Shown: positions 36,053 through 46,452, counted from the stretch's first letter. The stretch is DNA of 64,000 nt from Deferribacter thermophilus (GCF_049472675.1 NZ_JAPNXM010000005.1:137976-201975), one strand, 5' to 3'. Notes: a model not told the origin generated them from the sequence alone. Numbers and translations: made by a program.

Positions 36053-36608
36053 ACTCTGTCTCCAGATTAAATTTATCAATTACCTTTTTTGCTTTTTCTA
36101 TTTCTTCTAAAAAATTTTCCCCTTTATAAAATATAAAATATTTTGTTTCACGTGAAACATTCTTTACCCATTTTAATATCTTCGTTATTGTAGCAACACC
36201 TCTAGCAGTAATAACATCTATCTTGTCTAAAAAACTTATCTTTTCACATCTCTCATTTATTACTTTAACATTTTTAATATCAAGCTTATTAATAGATTCA
36301 TCAAGAAAATGAGCTTTTTTACTGATACTTTCAACTAAATATACCTCTTTGTCAGGATATAGTAAAGCAATAGGGATACCTGGAAAACCGCCACCGGAAC
36401 CAATATCCATCAAAGTTTTAAACTCTAAATTTTTCGTTTTAAAAATGTATAAACTATCCAAGTAATGCTTAATATAGAAATCGTTATAATCTTTAATCGC
36501 AGTCAGATTGATTTTAGCATCTTGATGTATTTTATAAAACTCATCTAGTTTATCAATCAAAACATCATCGTTAAAATATGTTTTAAATATTTCTTTTCCG
36601 TTTTTCAT
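35988..36608 (-). CDS. rsmG: 16S rRNA (guanine-527-N7)-methyltransferase RsmG
   Basis: A 206-residue SAM methyltransferase (GidB). NLTAIKDYNDFYIKHYLDSL and the SAM motif MDIGSGGGFPGIPIALLYP are diagnostic, with VITARGVATITKILKW following. It modifies G527 of 16S rRNA. The ATG at 36608 overlaps mnmG by 26 bases and is preferred to a TTG six bases upstream. A parS site lies inside its coding sequence. Confidence 0.95.
   Translation of the reverse strand: MKNGKEIFKTYFNDDVLIDKLDEFYKIHQDAKINLTAIKDYNDFYIKHYLDSLYIFKTKNLEFKTLMDIGSGGGFPGIPIALLYPDKEVYLVESISKKAHFLDESINKLDIKNVKVINERCEKISFLDKIDVITARGVATITKILKWVKNVSRETKYFIFYKGENFLEEIEKAKKVIDKFNLETEYVRVEKPFKRSYVILYRNHLS
36144..36159. other. parS: parS centromere site (within rsmG)
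   Basis: The 16-bp perfect palindrome TGTTTCACGTGAAACA matches the bacterial parS consensus recognised by ParB. parS sites cluster near the origin, and an identical copy lies about 2.3 kb away. Chance occurrence of two exact 16-mers here is negligible. parA and parB are not in the window. Confidence 0.93.
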
Positions 36609-38454
36609 CTTCAATATATATATGCAGTAATGAAATCGCTGCAGGTGTTACACCAGGTATTCTTGATGCTTGACCTAATGTTTTAGGTTTCACTTTATTA
36701 AATTTTTCTACAAACTCTCTTCTTAGCCCCTTTATTTTAGTATAATCTATATTATCTGGAATCTTTACATTTTCAATTTTCCTAAACCTTTCTACCTCTT
36801 GCAACTGTTTATTTATATACCCTTCATATTTGACATGAATTTCAACCTGCTCTGATACCCTTTCATTATCAACTCCACCCCAAAGCTCTTTAATTATATT
36901 ATAATTAACTTCAGGTCTTCGTAAAAACTCTTTTAAAGTTACTGGAGTTGTAAGAGTCAATTGATACTTAGATAATTTATCACAAACATCTTTGTCAGGT
37001 TTTATCTTTATACTTTCTAATCTCTTAATCTCATTTTCAAACATTTTCTTTTCTGTTAAAAATCTTTCATATCTTTCTTTCTTTATTAATCCTAACTTAT
37101 AACCATACTCTAATAATCTATACTCTGCATTATCTTCTCTTAAAAGTAACCTATATTCACTTCGTGAATGAAATACTCTATAAGGCTCATCAACCCCCTT
37201 TGTTACAAGATCATCTATCATAACCCCAATATAACTTTCGTCTCTGCCAAGAATAAATTCCTTTTTATCGTAAGATAATACAGCATTTACGGCAGCAACA
37301 AACCCTTGCCCTGCAGCTTCTTCATAACCTGTAGTCCCATTTATCTGACCAGCAAAGTATAATCCTCTTATTTTTTTAGTCTCAAGAGTTGGATATAAAT
37401 TTGTAGGTTGTACAAAATCATATTCTATAGCATAAGCAGGTCTTATAATCTCTACATTTTCTAATCCGACTACACTTCTATACATAGCAATCTGAACATC
37501 TATAGGTAAAGATGATGAAAAGCCGTTTGCATAAATCTCTCTACTATCAAGCCCTTCAGGCTCTAAAAATATCTGATGTCTATTCTTATCTGGGAATTTT
37601 TTAACTTTATCTTCAATTGATGGACAGTATCTAGGTCCAATCCCTTTTATAACACCAGCATATAAAGGTGATCTATGTAAGTTTTCATTTATTATCTTAT
37701 GAGTTTTTTCATTAGTATAAGTAATAAAACATGATATTTGAGGCAATTTTGGTTTAACACTTTCGAAAGAAAACATTTTTGGCTCTATATCACCTGGTTG
37801 CTCTTCTAATACAGAAAAATTAATTGTTTCTGCATCTAGTCTAGCAGGTGTTCCAGTTTTAAGTCTCTCTAATTTAAAATATCTTCCAAGAGCCTCTGCT
37901 AAGTCAATAGAAGCAAACTCATTTGCTCTACCTGCAGGGTATCTTTTATCACCAATATGGATCAAACCATTTAAAAATGTCCCTGTAGTTATTATCACTT
38001 TATCTGAACAAAAGAATAAACCATAGTCTACTATAACACCTTTTATTTGATTATTTTCTACTACTAAATCTGTAACTACACCCTGTTTAACATCGAGGTT
38101 TTCCTGATCCATCAAGACTGAAATCATTCGCTCTCTATAAAGTTTTTTATCTGCCTGAGCTCTTGAACTTCGAACTGCTGGACCTTTCTTTTTATTTAAA
38201 ACTTTAAACTGGATACCTGTCTCATCAATATTTTTAGCCATTTCACCACCAAGGGCATCCAGATCTTTAACAATATTACCTTTAGCCAAACCACCAATTG
38301 CTGGATTACAGCTCATCTGTGCTATTGTTTCCACATAAATAGTTATCAACAAAGTTTTAGCACCCATTCTGGCAGCAGCTAAAGCTGCCTCACAGCCTGC
38401 ATGACCAGCACCAACAACAATTACATCATACTTTTTATCGTATATTATATGCAT
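36583..38454 (-). CDS. mnmG: tRNA uridine-5-carboxymethylaminomethyl modification enzyme MnmG
   Basis: A 623-residue FAD protein (GidA). The dinucleotide motif is VIVVGAGHAGCEAALAAARMG at about residues 9-29. CNPAIGGLAKGNIVKD and GTGTFL-type TTGTFLNGLIHIG are family markers, as is the second FAD motif GLYFAGQINGTTGYEEAA. With MnmE it installs the cmnm5 group on U34 of certain tRNAs. The ATG at 38454 follows AGGGG and is preferred over a GTG one codon earlier. It forms a unit with rsmG, and sits between parS sites. Confidence 0.96.
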   Translation of the reverse strand: MHIIYDKKYDVIVVGAGHAGCEAALAAARMGAKTLLITIYVETIAQMSCNPAIGGLAKGNIVKDLDALGGEMAKNIDETGIQFKVLNKKKGPAVRSSRAQADKKLYRERMISVLMDQENLDVKQGVVTDLVVENNQIKGVIVDYGLFFCSDKVIITTGTFLNGLIHIGDKRYPAGRANEFASIDLAEALGRYFKLERLKTGTPARLDAETINFSVLEEQPGDIEPKMFSFESVKPKLPQISCFITYTNEKTHKIINENLHRSPLYAGVIKGIGPRYCPSIEDKVKKFPDKNRHQIFLEPEGLDSREIYANGFSSSLPIDVQIAMYRSVVGLENVEIIRPAYAIEYDFVQPTNLYPTLETKKIRGLYFAGQINGTTGYEEAAGQGFVAAVNAVLSYDKKEFILGRDESYIGVMIDDLVTKGVDEPYRVFHSRSEYRLLLREDNAEYRLLEYGYKLGLIKKERYERFLTEKKMFENEIKRLESIKIKPDKDVCDKLSKYQLTLTTPVTLKEFLRRPEVNYNIIKELWGGVDNERVSEQVEIHVKYEGYINKQLQEVERFRKIENVKIPDNIDYTKIKGLRREFVEKFNKVKPKTLGQASRIPGVTPAAISLLHIYIEDEKRKRNI

Positions 38455-38465
38455 CACAACCCCTT

Positions 38466-38481
38466 TGTTTCACGTGAAACA
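38466..38481. other. parS: parS centromere site (mnmE-mnmG junction)
   Basis: A second exact copy of TGTTTCACGTGAAACA, filling the gap between the mnmE stop codon (first base 38482) and the mnmG leader. Same evidence as for the rsmG copy: a perfect consensus ParB site in an origin-type gene cluster. Confidence 0.93.
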
Positions 38482-39810
38482 TTATTTACCAATACAAAAT
38501 TTATCAAAAATATTTCTTAATAGATCCTCAGTGTATAAATCACCTGTCAATATTGATATTTTATTTAAACAACTGTGCAAATCTACTGCTATTAAATCTA
38601 ATGTAAGATTATTAAAATTATTTTTCACAGATAAAACAATATCTTCTATCTCTTTAAAAATATTACACTGTCTTTCAGATATTAAACAATTCTCATTTTC
38701 ACCTATAAATATTAATTCTTTAATTTTATTTTCTAAAAGATTAATTAATTTTTCTATACCTAAACCAGTTTTTGCAGAAATATCTACATCGGTATCCAAA
38801 TCATATTTTTTACTGTCTAATTTATTACCCACCTTAATAATCTTTTCTTTTGGTATTTTACTGATAATATATTGATCATTTTCATCAATACCTTTTTCGA
38901 GATCATAAATAAACAAAATTATATCAGCTTCATTCAGTTTTTGTTTGGAAAATTCTATCCCTAAAACTTCAATAGCATCATTGGAATCTCTTATCCCAGC
39001 AGTATCTATCAATTTTACTGGATAAGACCCTACATAAAACTCCTCTTCAATAACATCCCTTGTCGTACCAGGTATATCTGAAACTATAACCCTATTTTCT
39101 CTTAATAAATAATTCATTAAAGAAGACTTACCTACATTCGGCTTACCCACAATAGCAACCTTAGTACCATCGGATAAATGTTTAAAAGACTCAAAACTCT
39201 TAACTAAATTACCCACCTTTTCAAGAATACTATCAAGCCTTTCATAAACATAGTTTAGTTCAAAATCAGATAAATCTTCCTCCGGAAAATCTATATACGC
39301 TTCCACAACACTCAATACATCCAAAATTTTATTTTTTATTTCTTCAACCTCATTCTTAAACCCCTTTTTTAATCTATTAAACGATGACTGTATGCCACTA
39401 ATTGATTTTGAATCAATTAATTCATAGACAGCTTCTGCTTGTACTAAATCAAGCTTACCATTTAAAAAAGCCTGTTTTGTAAACTCACCAGGTTCTGCTA
39501 ATCTAATACCTAATTTATATATACCCTTTATTGCCGATTGTACAATCAACGGATTACCATGAAAAGATATCTCAACTACATTTTCCCCTGTATAAGAATT
39601 TGGTTTATGGAAAGCATAAAAGATAACATCATCTTTTATCTCATCAGAAATAAATTCACCATGATAAACAAATCTGTGTTTCAGTTCATTTACCTGTTTT
39701 CCATTTATATATAAATACCTTTTTACATCAAAAGCGTTTGGCCCAGAAATCCTAATAATAATCACAGAAGATCTTACCAATGGGGTAATTGGAGCTACAA
39801 TTGTATCCAT
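38482..39810 (-). CDS. mnmE: tRNA modification GTPase MnmE
   Basis: A 442-residue potassium-activated GTPase, partner of MnmG in U34 tRNA modification. N-terminal tetrahydrofolate-binding domain starts DTIVAPITPLVRSSVIIIRISG. The G domain is inserted in a helical domain: P-loop GKPNVGKSSLMN, then DIPGTTRDVIEEE, DTAGIRDS and the guanine-specificity NKLD. The C-terminus is the family CIGK. Start placed at the ATG 39810, two bases after the folD stop, since this gives the usual MnmE N-terminus; an in-frame ATG at 39837 lies within folD. Confidence 0.95.
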   Translation of the reverse strand: MDTIVAPITPLVRSSVIIIRISGPNAFDVKRYLYINGKQVNELKHRFVYHGEFISDEIKDDVIFYAFHKPNSYTGENVVEISFHGNPLIVQSAIKGIYKLGIRLAEPGEFTKQAFLNGKLDLVQAEAVYELIDSKSISGIQSSFNRLKKGFKNEVEEIKNKILDVLSVVEAYIDFPEEDLSDFELNYVYERLDSILEKVGNLVKSFESFKHLSDGTKVAIVGKPNVGKSSLMNYLLRENRVIVSDIPGTTRDVIEEEFYVGSYPVKLIDTAGIRDSNDAIEVLGIEFSKQKLNEADIILFIYDLEKGIDENDQYIISKIPKEKIIKVGNKLDSKKYDLDTDVDISAKTGLGIEKLINLLENKIKELIFIGENENCLISERQCNIFKEIEDIVLSVKNNFNNLTLDLIAVDLHSCLNKISILTGDLYTEDLLRNIFDKFCIGK

Positions 39811-39811
39811 T

Positions 39812-40666
39812 TTAAACAATACCAAGTTTCCTCTCAAAAGATAATAATGTATTATATAACAACATAGCTATGGTCATTGGACCCACTCCACCTGGAACAG
39901 GTGTAATATATGAACATTTTTTACTCACATTTTCAAAGTCTACATCACCACAAACCTTATCACCTACTTTACAGATCCCTACATCAATAACAACTGCACC
40001 ATCTTTTACCATATCTGCTGTTATTAAATTATGCTTACCAACAGCAGTAATTAAAATATCAGCCTTTAAAGTTTTTTCTTTCAGATTTTGTGTATATATA
40101 TGACATACCTGTACAGTAGCATTCATATTTAACAACATAGATGCAAGAGGCTTACCTGTTATATTACCCGCTCCAACTATCACTACATCTTTACCACAAA
40201 CATCAATATCATACTCATTCAGAAGCTTCACCACACCAAGCGGTGTACATGGAGAAAATAATGGATTTCCTCTCACTAATCTACCATTGTTGTAAGGGTG
40301 AAAACCATCAACATCTTTATTATAATCGATAGCTTCTAAAATTTCGAATTCATCAATTTGTTTTGGTAAAGGTAATTGAACCAGTATGCCATCAACCATT
40401 GGGTTTTCGTTCAACATTTTTATAATATATATTAGCTCATCCTTTGTAACATTTTCATTCAGCCTGTGATTAATAGAGTATATCCCTGCCTCTTCACAAG
40501 CTTTTGTCTTCATCTCCACATAAAGCTTACTGGCTGGATTATTACCAACCAAAATGACAGCAAGACCAGGAACCTTGCCATACTTTTCTTTATACACCTG
40601 AACCTTTTTCTTAATCTCATCTCTAATCTTTTGAGATAATGCTTTCCCATCAATTAATACTGCCAT
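39812..40666 (-). CDS. folD: Bifunctional methylenetetrahydrofolate dehydrogenase/cyclohydrolase FolD
   Basis: A 284-residue cytoplasmic enzyme interconverting 5,10-methylene- and 10-formyl-THF. The catalytic region has YVEMKTKACEEAGI (with the Lys) and DGILVQLPLPKQID. The NADP-binding region has VIVGAGNITGKPLASMLL (more often GRSxIVGKP, so the asn/ile variant is a deviation) and TPVPGGVGPMTIAML. It sits between gyrA and mnmE with gaps of one base or so. THF derivatives are the substrates of MnmE/MnmG, which may explain the neighbourhood. Confidence 0.95.
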   Translation of the reverse strand: MAVLIDGKALSQKIRDEIKKKVQVYKEKYGKVPGLAVILVGNNPASKLYVEMKTKACEEAGIYSINHRLNENVTKDELIYIIKMLNENPMVDGILVQLPLPKQIDEFEILEAIDYNKDVDGFHPYNNGRLVRGNPLFSPCTPLGVVKLLNEYDIDVCGKDVVIVGAGNITGKPLASMLLNMNATVQVCHIYTQNLKEKTLKADILITAVGKHNLITADMVKDGAVVIDVGICKVGDKVCGDVDFENVSKKCSYITPVPGGVGPMTIAMLLYNTLLSFERKLGIV

Positions 40667-40667
40667 A

Positions 40668-43076
40668 CTAATCCTCTCTTATAACATCAAATGATACTAT
40701 TTCATCACTCAAACCCATAAGTCTTACCCCTTGAGTATCTCTACCTAAAATAGGGATATCAGAAACAGATAATCTTATTACTTTAGATGATTTAGAAATA
40801 AGCATAACATCATCTTCAATTTTTACCTGCCTTGCTCCCACAATTTCACCTGTTTTTTCAGTAACTTTTGACAGTTTTATACCTTTACCACCTCTTGATT
40901 GAACCCTATACTCTGTAACTAAAGTCAATTTTCCATACCCTTTTGCTGTAACAGCTAGTATTAAAGGATCACCCTTTACAGCTTCCATAGAAACTACACT
41001 ATCATCTTTATCTAAAGTAATACCTCTCACTCCAGTGGCATTCCTACCCATATTTCTAACTTCAGAACTGTTAAATTGAATACATTTACCCTTTTTTGTA
41101 GAAATGAAAATTAAATCATTTTTAGATATCAAGGAAACATCAACTATTTCATCACCCTCTCTTAATTTAATCGCAATTATCCCGCTTCTTCCACTACTGA
41201 AAGCATCCAAAGAGGTCTTCTTTACCACGCCATCTTTTGTACACATAAAAACAAAATGTTCTCTATCGAATTCCTTAGTAGAAATCATTGCAGCAACTTT
41301 TTCATCACTATCTAAAGAAATGAGATTTGCAATATATTTCCCTTTTGCATCCCTTGCTAACTCAGGTAATTCATAAACCTTTAAATAATGTATTTTCCCT
41401 TTGTTAGTAAAAAACATTAAAGTGGAGTGGTTTGTCGTAACAATTAAATCTTTAATAAAATCATCCTTAGAACTAATAGCACCAGCTTTACCTTTACCAC
41501 CCCGTTTTTGTGATCTAAAATTAGTAAGTGGTGTTCTTTTTATAAAACCTTGATAAGACAAAGTAACAACCACTTCATCATCAGGTATTAAGTCTTCTAT
41601 ATTTATTTCTTCTGCATTACTAACTATCTCTGTTCTTCTTTCATCACCATACTTATCTCTGATTTCTATAAGCTCATCTTTTATAATACCCATTAAAACA
41701 TTTTCATTGTTTAATATTGATTTATAAAATTCTATATTTTTTAATGTTTCCTGATATTCTTTCTTTAGCTTTTCAATCTCTAACCCTGTTAATCTCTGTA
41801 ATTTCATATCTAAAATTGCTTGTGCTTGAGCTTCACTTAAATCATATTTTTCCATTAACTTCTCTTTGGCCTCATTTGCATTATGTGATGATTTTATCAA
41901 TGCAACAACTTCATCAATATTTTCAACCGCTTTTATTAAACCTTCTAAAATATGAAGTCTGTCTTCAGCTTTTTTCAATAAAAACTTTGTTCTTCTAATA
42001 ACTACTACTTTTCTATGATCTAAAAACTGCTCCAATAAATCTCTTAAAGTTAAAGTTTTAGGCTTATTGTTTACTATACCAACTAAGTTTATACCATAAG
42101 CTATTTCCATTTGAGTATTTTTATAAAGCTGATTTATTATTACATCAGAATTTTCACCCCTTTTAACCTCAATAACAACTCTAATACCATCCCTATCAGA
42201 TTCATCCCTCAAATCAACAATACCTGTTATCTTCTTTTCACGGGCTAAATTAGCTATTTTTTCTATTAAGTTTGCCTTATTCACTTGGTACGGAATTTCT
42301 GTAATAACAAGCAATTCCTTGCCAGTTGTTGTTACTTCTTTCTTCACTCTTGCTCTAACCTTTATAACCCCTTTGCCAGTTTTATAGGCTTTTAAAATTT
42401 CATCCTTTCCATAAATTATACCGTATGTGGGGAAATCAGGACCTTTAACAAATTTTAAAATATCATCATCTCTATAATCTTTATTATCAATCATATACAC
42501 CAAAGCATTTATAACTTCTGTGAGGTTATGTGGAGGTATATTAGTAGCCATCCCCACAGCAATACCACTAGTTCCGTTTATCAGCATATTAGGTATTCTT
42601 GTTGGTAAAACAGCTGGCTCTTTTAAAGACCCATCATAATTAGGATTAAAATCCACAGTATCCTTATCAATATCTGCAAGCATCTCTTCAGCAATTTTAG
42701 TCATCCTAACTTCTGTATATCTCATTGCAGCTGGAGAATCTCCATCAACTGAACCAAAATTTCCCTGACCATCTACCAATGGATATCTCATTGAAAAATC
42801 TTGAGCCATTCTAACAAGAGTATCATAAACTGCAGAATCACCATGAGGGTGATATTTACCTATAACATCACCCACAATCCTTGCAGATTTTTTATAAGGT
42901 TTATTATGCAAAACACCCATTTCATACATTGCATATAAAACCCTTCTATGTACAGGTTTTAAACCATCCCGTACATCTGGCAGTGCCCTGCCTATAATTA
43001 CACTCATTGCATAATCTAAATAACTTTCCTTTAATGATTCTTCGATATTGACTTCAATTACCCCTTTTTCTTTCAT
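40668..43076 (-). CDS. gyrA: DNA gyrase subunit A
   Basis: An 802-residue breakage-reunion subunit. The N-terminal region has SYLDYAMSVIIGRALPDVRDGLKPVHRR, shown here as the family opening. The quinolone-resistance region reads HPHGDSAVYDTLVRMAQ, and the active-site Tyr is in AAMRYTEVRM. The C-terminal domain holds six-bladed pinwheel repeats, with the GyrA box SQKRGGKG. Length is short because there is no acidic tail. Nine bases separate it from gyrB. Confidence 0.97.
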   Translation of the reverse strand: MKEKGVIEVNIEESLKESYLDYAMSVIIGRALPDVRDGLKPVHRRVLYAMYEMGVLHNKPYKKSARIVGDVIGKYHPHGDSAVYDTLVRMAQDFSMRYPLVDGQGNFGSVDGDSPAAMRYTEVRMTKIAEEMLADIDKDTVDFNPNYDGSLKEPAVLPTRIPNMLINGTSGIAVGMATNIPPHNLTEVINALVYMIDNKDYRDDDILKFVKGPDFPTYGIIYGKDEILKAYKTGKGVIKVRARVKKEVTTTGKELLVITEIPYQVNKANLIEKIANLAREKKITGIVDLRDESDRDGIRVVIEVKRGENSDVIINQLYKNTQMEIAYGINLVGIVNNKPKTLTLRDLLEQFLDHRKVVVIRRTKFLLKKAEDRLHILEGLIKAVENIDEVVALIKSSHNANEAKEKLMEKYDLSEAQAQAILDMKLQRLTGLEIEKLKKEYQETLKNIEFYKSILNNENVLMGIIKDELIEIRDKYGDERRTEIVSNAEEINIEDLIPDDEVVVTLSYQGFIKRTPLTNFRSQKRGGKGKAGAISSKDDFIKDLIVTTNHSTLMFFTNKGKIHYLKVYELPELARDAKGKYIANLISLDSDEKVAAMISTKEFDREHFVFMCTKDGVVKKTSLDAFSSGRSGIIAIKLREGDEIVDVSLISKNDLIFISTKKGKCIQFNSSEVRNMGRNATGVRGITLDKDDSVVSMEAVKGDPLILAVTAKGYGKLTLVTEYRVQSRGGKGIKLSKVTEKTGEIVGARQVKIEDDVMLISKSSKVIRLSVSDIPILGRDTQGVRLMGLSDEIVSFDVIRED

Positions 43077-43085
43077 CTGAACCTC

Positions 43086-45455
43086 TTAGATATCAAGATT
43101 TTTAACATTTAAAGCGTTTTCTTCAATAAACTCTCTTCTTGGTGCTACTACATCACCCATTAATAAAGAAAACAGCTCATCAGCAGCCTCAGCATCTTCT
43201 ATTTTCACTTTATATAAAACCCTCTTTTCTGGATCAACTGTAGTTTCCCACAATTGCTGAGGGTTCATCTCCCCCAAACCTTTATACCTTTGGACATAAA
43301 CCCCTTTTAAACCTATCTCCTCCAAAGAGTTCATTAAATCATCATAAGTTTCAAATAATTTTAAAACACCATCTATTTTAACTTTAAAAGGTTTATTACC
43401 AAGAGGTTTTATTTTAAGATAATTCCTCCTCAACTCTCTAAATTCAGGGGAATCCACCAACTCACTATTTATCTCAATCTGCTCACTCCCTTTTTCTAAT
43501 AAAACCTTATAATTACCTGTTTCATCATTAAAATCGATGTAAAACTTATTATAATGGTTAATTACCCCTTTTTCCTTTAATTCTTCAAAAAAGGTTTCCA
43601 TAAAAATCTTATCAGAAAAACTTTCTTTGTTTAAATTTTCAATAGAAGCAAGTGAATTGACTAATTCTCTTGTAAACCCCTTTTTCAAATATTTAGACCT
43701 GATACTGATATATCTTCTTAACCCCTTTAAAATAGATTTATAGGAATTTTTTGGTATATTTTCAAATTCTATATTTTCAATAATATTGCTAAAAATAAAA
43801 TCTTCCATCTCTTTTTCATCATGTATATATTTTTCCATTTTACCTTTTTTTACTTTATATAAAGGTGGTCTAGCTATATAAAGATAACCCCTTTCTATAA
43901 CTTCTCTCATATATCGATAGAAAAATGTCAATAACAATGTAGTAATATGAGCACCATCAACATCAGCATCAGTCATAATAATTATCTTTTTATACCTAAT
44001 CTTGTTAATATCAAAATTTTTATGACCAATACCTGTACCTAATGCCGTTACCATAGCTTTGATTTCATCGTTTGATAATATCTTATCAAAACGAGCTTTC
44101 TCAACATTTATAATCTTACCTTTTAATGGCAGAATAGCTTGAAATCTCCTATCTCTGCACTGTTTAGCTGAACCACCTGCAGAATCCCCTTCAACTATAA
44201 AAAGTTCTGCCTTGTCTGGGTCTTTTTCTTGGCAATCAGCCAATTTACCAGGTAGAGTAGATATCTCAAGAGCATTCTTTCTTCTGGTTAATTCCTTAGC
44301 TTTTCTTGCAGCTTCTCTGGCTCTATATGCCTGAAGTGCTTTATCTAATATTATTTTTGCATAATCTATATTTTTTTCAAAAAAATCTGGTAGTTGCGAA
44401 TTAAGTACATTTTCAACTGCTGTTTTTGCTATGGTTGAACCCAACTTACCTTTTGTCTGCCCTTCAAAAATAGGATCATGTAATTTTACAGAGATTACAG
44501 CAGATATCCCTTCTCTTATATCGTCTCCAGTTAAATTTACCTTTTGTTTTAATAAGTTATTTTTTGTTATAAATGTATTAAAAATCCTTGTATAGGCGTT
44601 TTTAAATCCTACTTCATGTGTACCACCTTCGTGTGTGAATATATTATTAACAAAGGATAAAATCTGTTCGTTGTAGCCATCGTTGTATGTAAAGGCAATT
44701 TCCACCAGAACATCTTCATATTTACCTGTAATAAAAACTGGTTCTTTTAAAAGTGTATTCTTTGTTTTATTTAAATATTTTACATAACTTACAATACCGC
44801 CTTCAGCATAAAATTCCTGTGTTTTGTCAACCCTTTCATCTATAAAAATAATTTTAACACCTGGATTTAAATAAGCTAATTCTCTAAACCTTTTCTGTAG
44901 GATATCGTGAGAGAAATCTAATTCTTCAAAAATTTCTCCGTCAGGTTTAAATCTTATTTTAGTTCCTGTTTTATTAGTTTTACCTATCTTTTCAAGTTTT
45001 GTAACTGGCTTACCTTTTTCGTATCGCTGAAAAAATACTCCACCATCCCTTTTAACTGTTACTTCAAGGTATTCACTTAGTGCATTAACGACCGATACAC
45101 CTACACCGTGAAGACCTCCCGAAGCATAATAAGCACCTTTTTCAAATTTACCACCAGCATGTAAGGTAGTCATAACAACTTCTACTGTAGGCTTTTTGGC
45201 TGTAGGATGTAGACCAACAGGGATACCTCTACCATCATCTTCAATTGTTACACTGTTGTCTATATGGATAGTTATTTTTATATTTTTACAAAACCCTACA
45301 GTTGCTTCATCGATAGAATTGTCAACAACTTCATATATGAGGTGATGCAACCCCCTTTGATCAACTGAACCTATATACATCCCTGGCCTTTGTCTTACGG
45401 CCTGAAGACCTTCTAAAACCTTAATACTTTCTTCACTATAACTGTTTTTACTCAT
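43086..45455 (-). CDS. gyrB: DNA gyrase subunit B
   Basis: A 789-residue ATPase subunit. The GHKL ATPase has VVDNSIDEA, EDDGRGIPVG and the Gly-rich GGLHGVGVSVVNALS. The TOPRIM domain starts FIVEGDSAGGSAKQCRDR and has DADVDGAHI. The C-terminal part has QRYKGLGEMNPQQLWETT. It hydrolyses ATP to drive negative supercoiling with GyrA. It overlaps recF by eight bases. Confidence 0.97.
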   Translation of the reverse strand: MSKNSYSEESIKVLEGLQAVRQRPGMYIGSVDQRGLHHLIYEVVDNSIDEATVGFCKNIKITIHIDNSVTIEDDGRGIPVGLHPTAKKPTVEVVMTTLHAGGKFEKGAYYASGGLHGVGVSVVNALSEYLEVTVKRDGGVFFQRYEKGKPVTKLEKIGKTNKTGTKIRFKPDGEIFEELDFSHDILQKRFRELAYLNPGVKIIFIDERVDKTQEFYAEGGIVSYVKYLNKTKNTLLKEPVFITGKYEDVLVEIAFTYNDGYNEQILSFVNNIFTHEGGTHEVGFKNAYTRIFNTFITKNNLLKQKVNLTGDDIREGISAVISVKLHDPIFEGQTKGKLGSTIAKTAVENVLNSQLPDFFEKNIDYAKIILDKALQAYRAREAARKAKELTRRKNALEISTLPGKLADCQEKDPDKAELFIVEGDSAGGSAKQCRDRRFQAILPLKGKIINVEKARFDKILSNDEIKAMVTALGTGIGHKNFDINKIRYKKIIIMTDADVDGAHITTLLLTFFYRYMREVIERGYLYIARPPLYKVKKGKMEKYIHDEKEMEDFIFSNIIENIEFENIPKNSYKSILKGLRRYISIRSKYLKKGFTRELVNSLASIENLNKESFSDKIFMETFFEELKEKGVINHYNKFYIDFNDETGNYKVLLEKGSEQIEINSELVDSPEFRELRRNYLKIKPLGNKPFKVKIDGVLKLFETYDDLMNSLEEIGLKGVYVQRYKGLGEMNPQQLWETTVDPEKRVLYKVKIEDAEAADELFSLLMGDVVAPRREFIEENALNVKNLDI

Positions 45456-46452
45456 TTTGCTCCCTTATCGAAATAATATTTATATCACTATTGTTTAAGT
45501 ATCTACTTTCCACTCCGGTTATTATAATTTGATTTTTGGAAAAAACTTCATAAAATGTTTTAACTTTCTTTTCATCCAAACCTGTTTCAAAATCATCTAA
45601 AAGAAGTATTATATCATCTTTTAAATTTTCTTCAATAACTTTGAGTAAACAGTAAATAGAGTAAATGGATAGCTCCTTTTTTTGACCATAGGATAGGAAA
45701 TTTTCAATATTCGTATTGGTTTTACTTATGTATAATTTTTGTGAGTGTAGTGTTAGAAAAAGTTTTTTTTTACTATTTTCCATATTTAATAGTTTTGCTA
45801 TATCAGGTTTTATCAATTTAAATTCTATGTTTTTAATTGGTGTTAATTCTTTTAACATTTTATTAATGGTATTAATTACATCTAACCTTTTTGTATAGAT
45901 ATTATCGTATAATTCTATTATTAGCTCATTTATTGTATTAAAAAGTTTTCTGTTATTTTTCTCTAATAAAGCTTTTTTGTGTTTGAGGAGTTTATTAAAT
46001 TTTTGTAGTTTTATTTTATACTCTTTATCTAGTATAATTATTGTTTTGTCAATCAATGAGATTTTGTTTTTATTTAGTTTGTCGGTTAGTCCTTCATGAT
46101 AAGGGGAGTGTATAATTATAGGAAAATTTGTTGCTATTTCATAAAGGTTTTTTATTCGTTTTCCATTATGTAGATGCACCTTATTTGAATTTGAATAATG
46201 ATAATAAAAATTATTATTCAAATTGTCTTTTAGGATATGAGTTTTTACGGTAAATGATTTACAATTAAATCTTATTAATTCTGATGGTTTTGGAGTCCTA
46301 AAGCTCTTTCTATAAAAAGAGGTATAAATTGACTCTATTATTGTAGTTTTTCCCGAGCCGTTTGAACCGATTATGTAGTTTTTTTTATCAAATTTTAACC
46401 TAAATTTTTCAAAATTTCTGAAATTTACAATATTAACTTCATCTATAAACAT
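45448..46452 (-). CDS. recF: DNA replication and repair protein RecF
   Basis: A 334-residue SMC-like ATPase that loads RecA at gaps. Walker A is IGSNGSGKTTIIESIY (about residue 30), the signature is FLSYGQKKELSIYSIY, and Walker B is LLLDDFETGLDEKK. Slightly shorter than the usual ~360 residues, with a Lys/Asn-rich middle. It shares its first base with the dnaN stop. Confidence 0.93.
   Translation of the reverse strand: MFIDEVNIVNFRNFEKFRLKFDKKNYIIGSNGSGKTTIIESIYTSFYRKSFRTPKPSELIRFNCKSFTVKTHILKDNLNNNFYYHYSNSNKVHLHNGKRIKNLYEIATNFPIIIHSPYHEGLTDKLNKNKISLIDKTIIILDKEYKIKLQKFNKLLKHKKALLEKNNRKLFNTINELIIELYDNIYTKRLDVINTINKMLKELTPIKNIEFKLIKPDIAKLLNMENSKKKLFLTLHSQKLYISKTNTNIENFLSYGQKKELSIYSIYCLLKVIEENLKDDIILLLDDFETGLDEKKVKTFYEVFSKNQIIITGVESRYLNNSDINIISIREQNE

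Noticed and set aside
38465..38875. 136-codon open frame on the plus strand opposite mnmE
   Set aside because: It lies wholly antisense to a well-supported mnmE and its translation (Ser/Leu/Ile/Phe-rich) is the typical shadow of AT-rich coding sequence.
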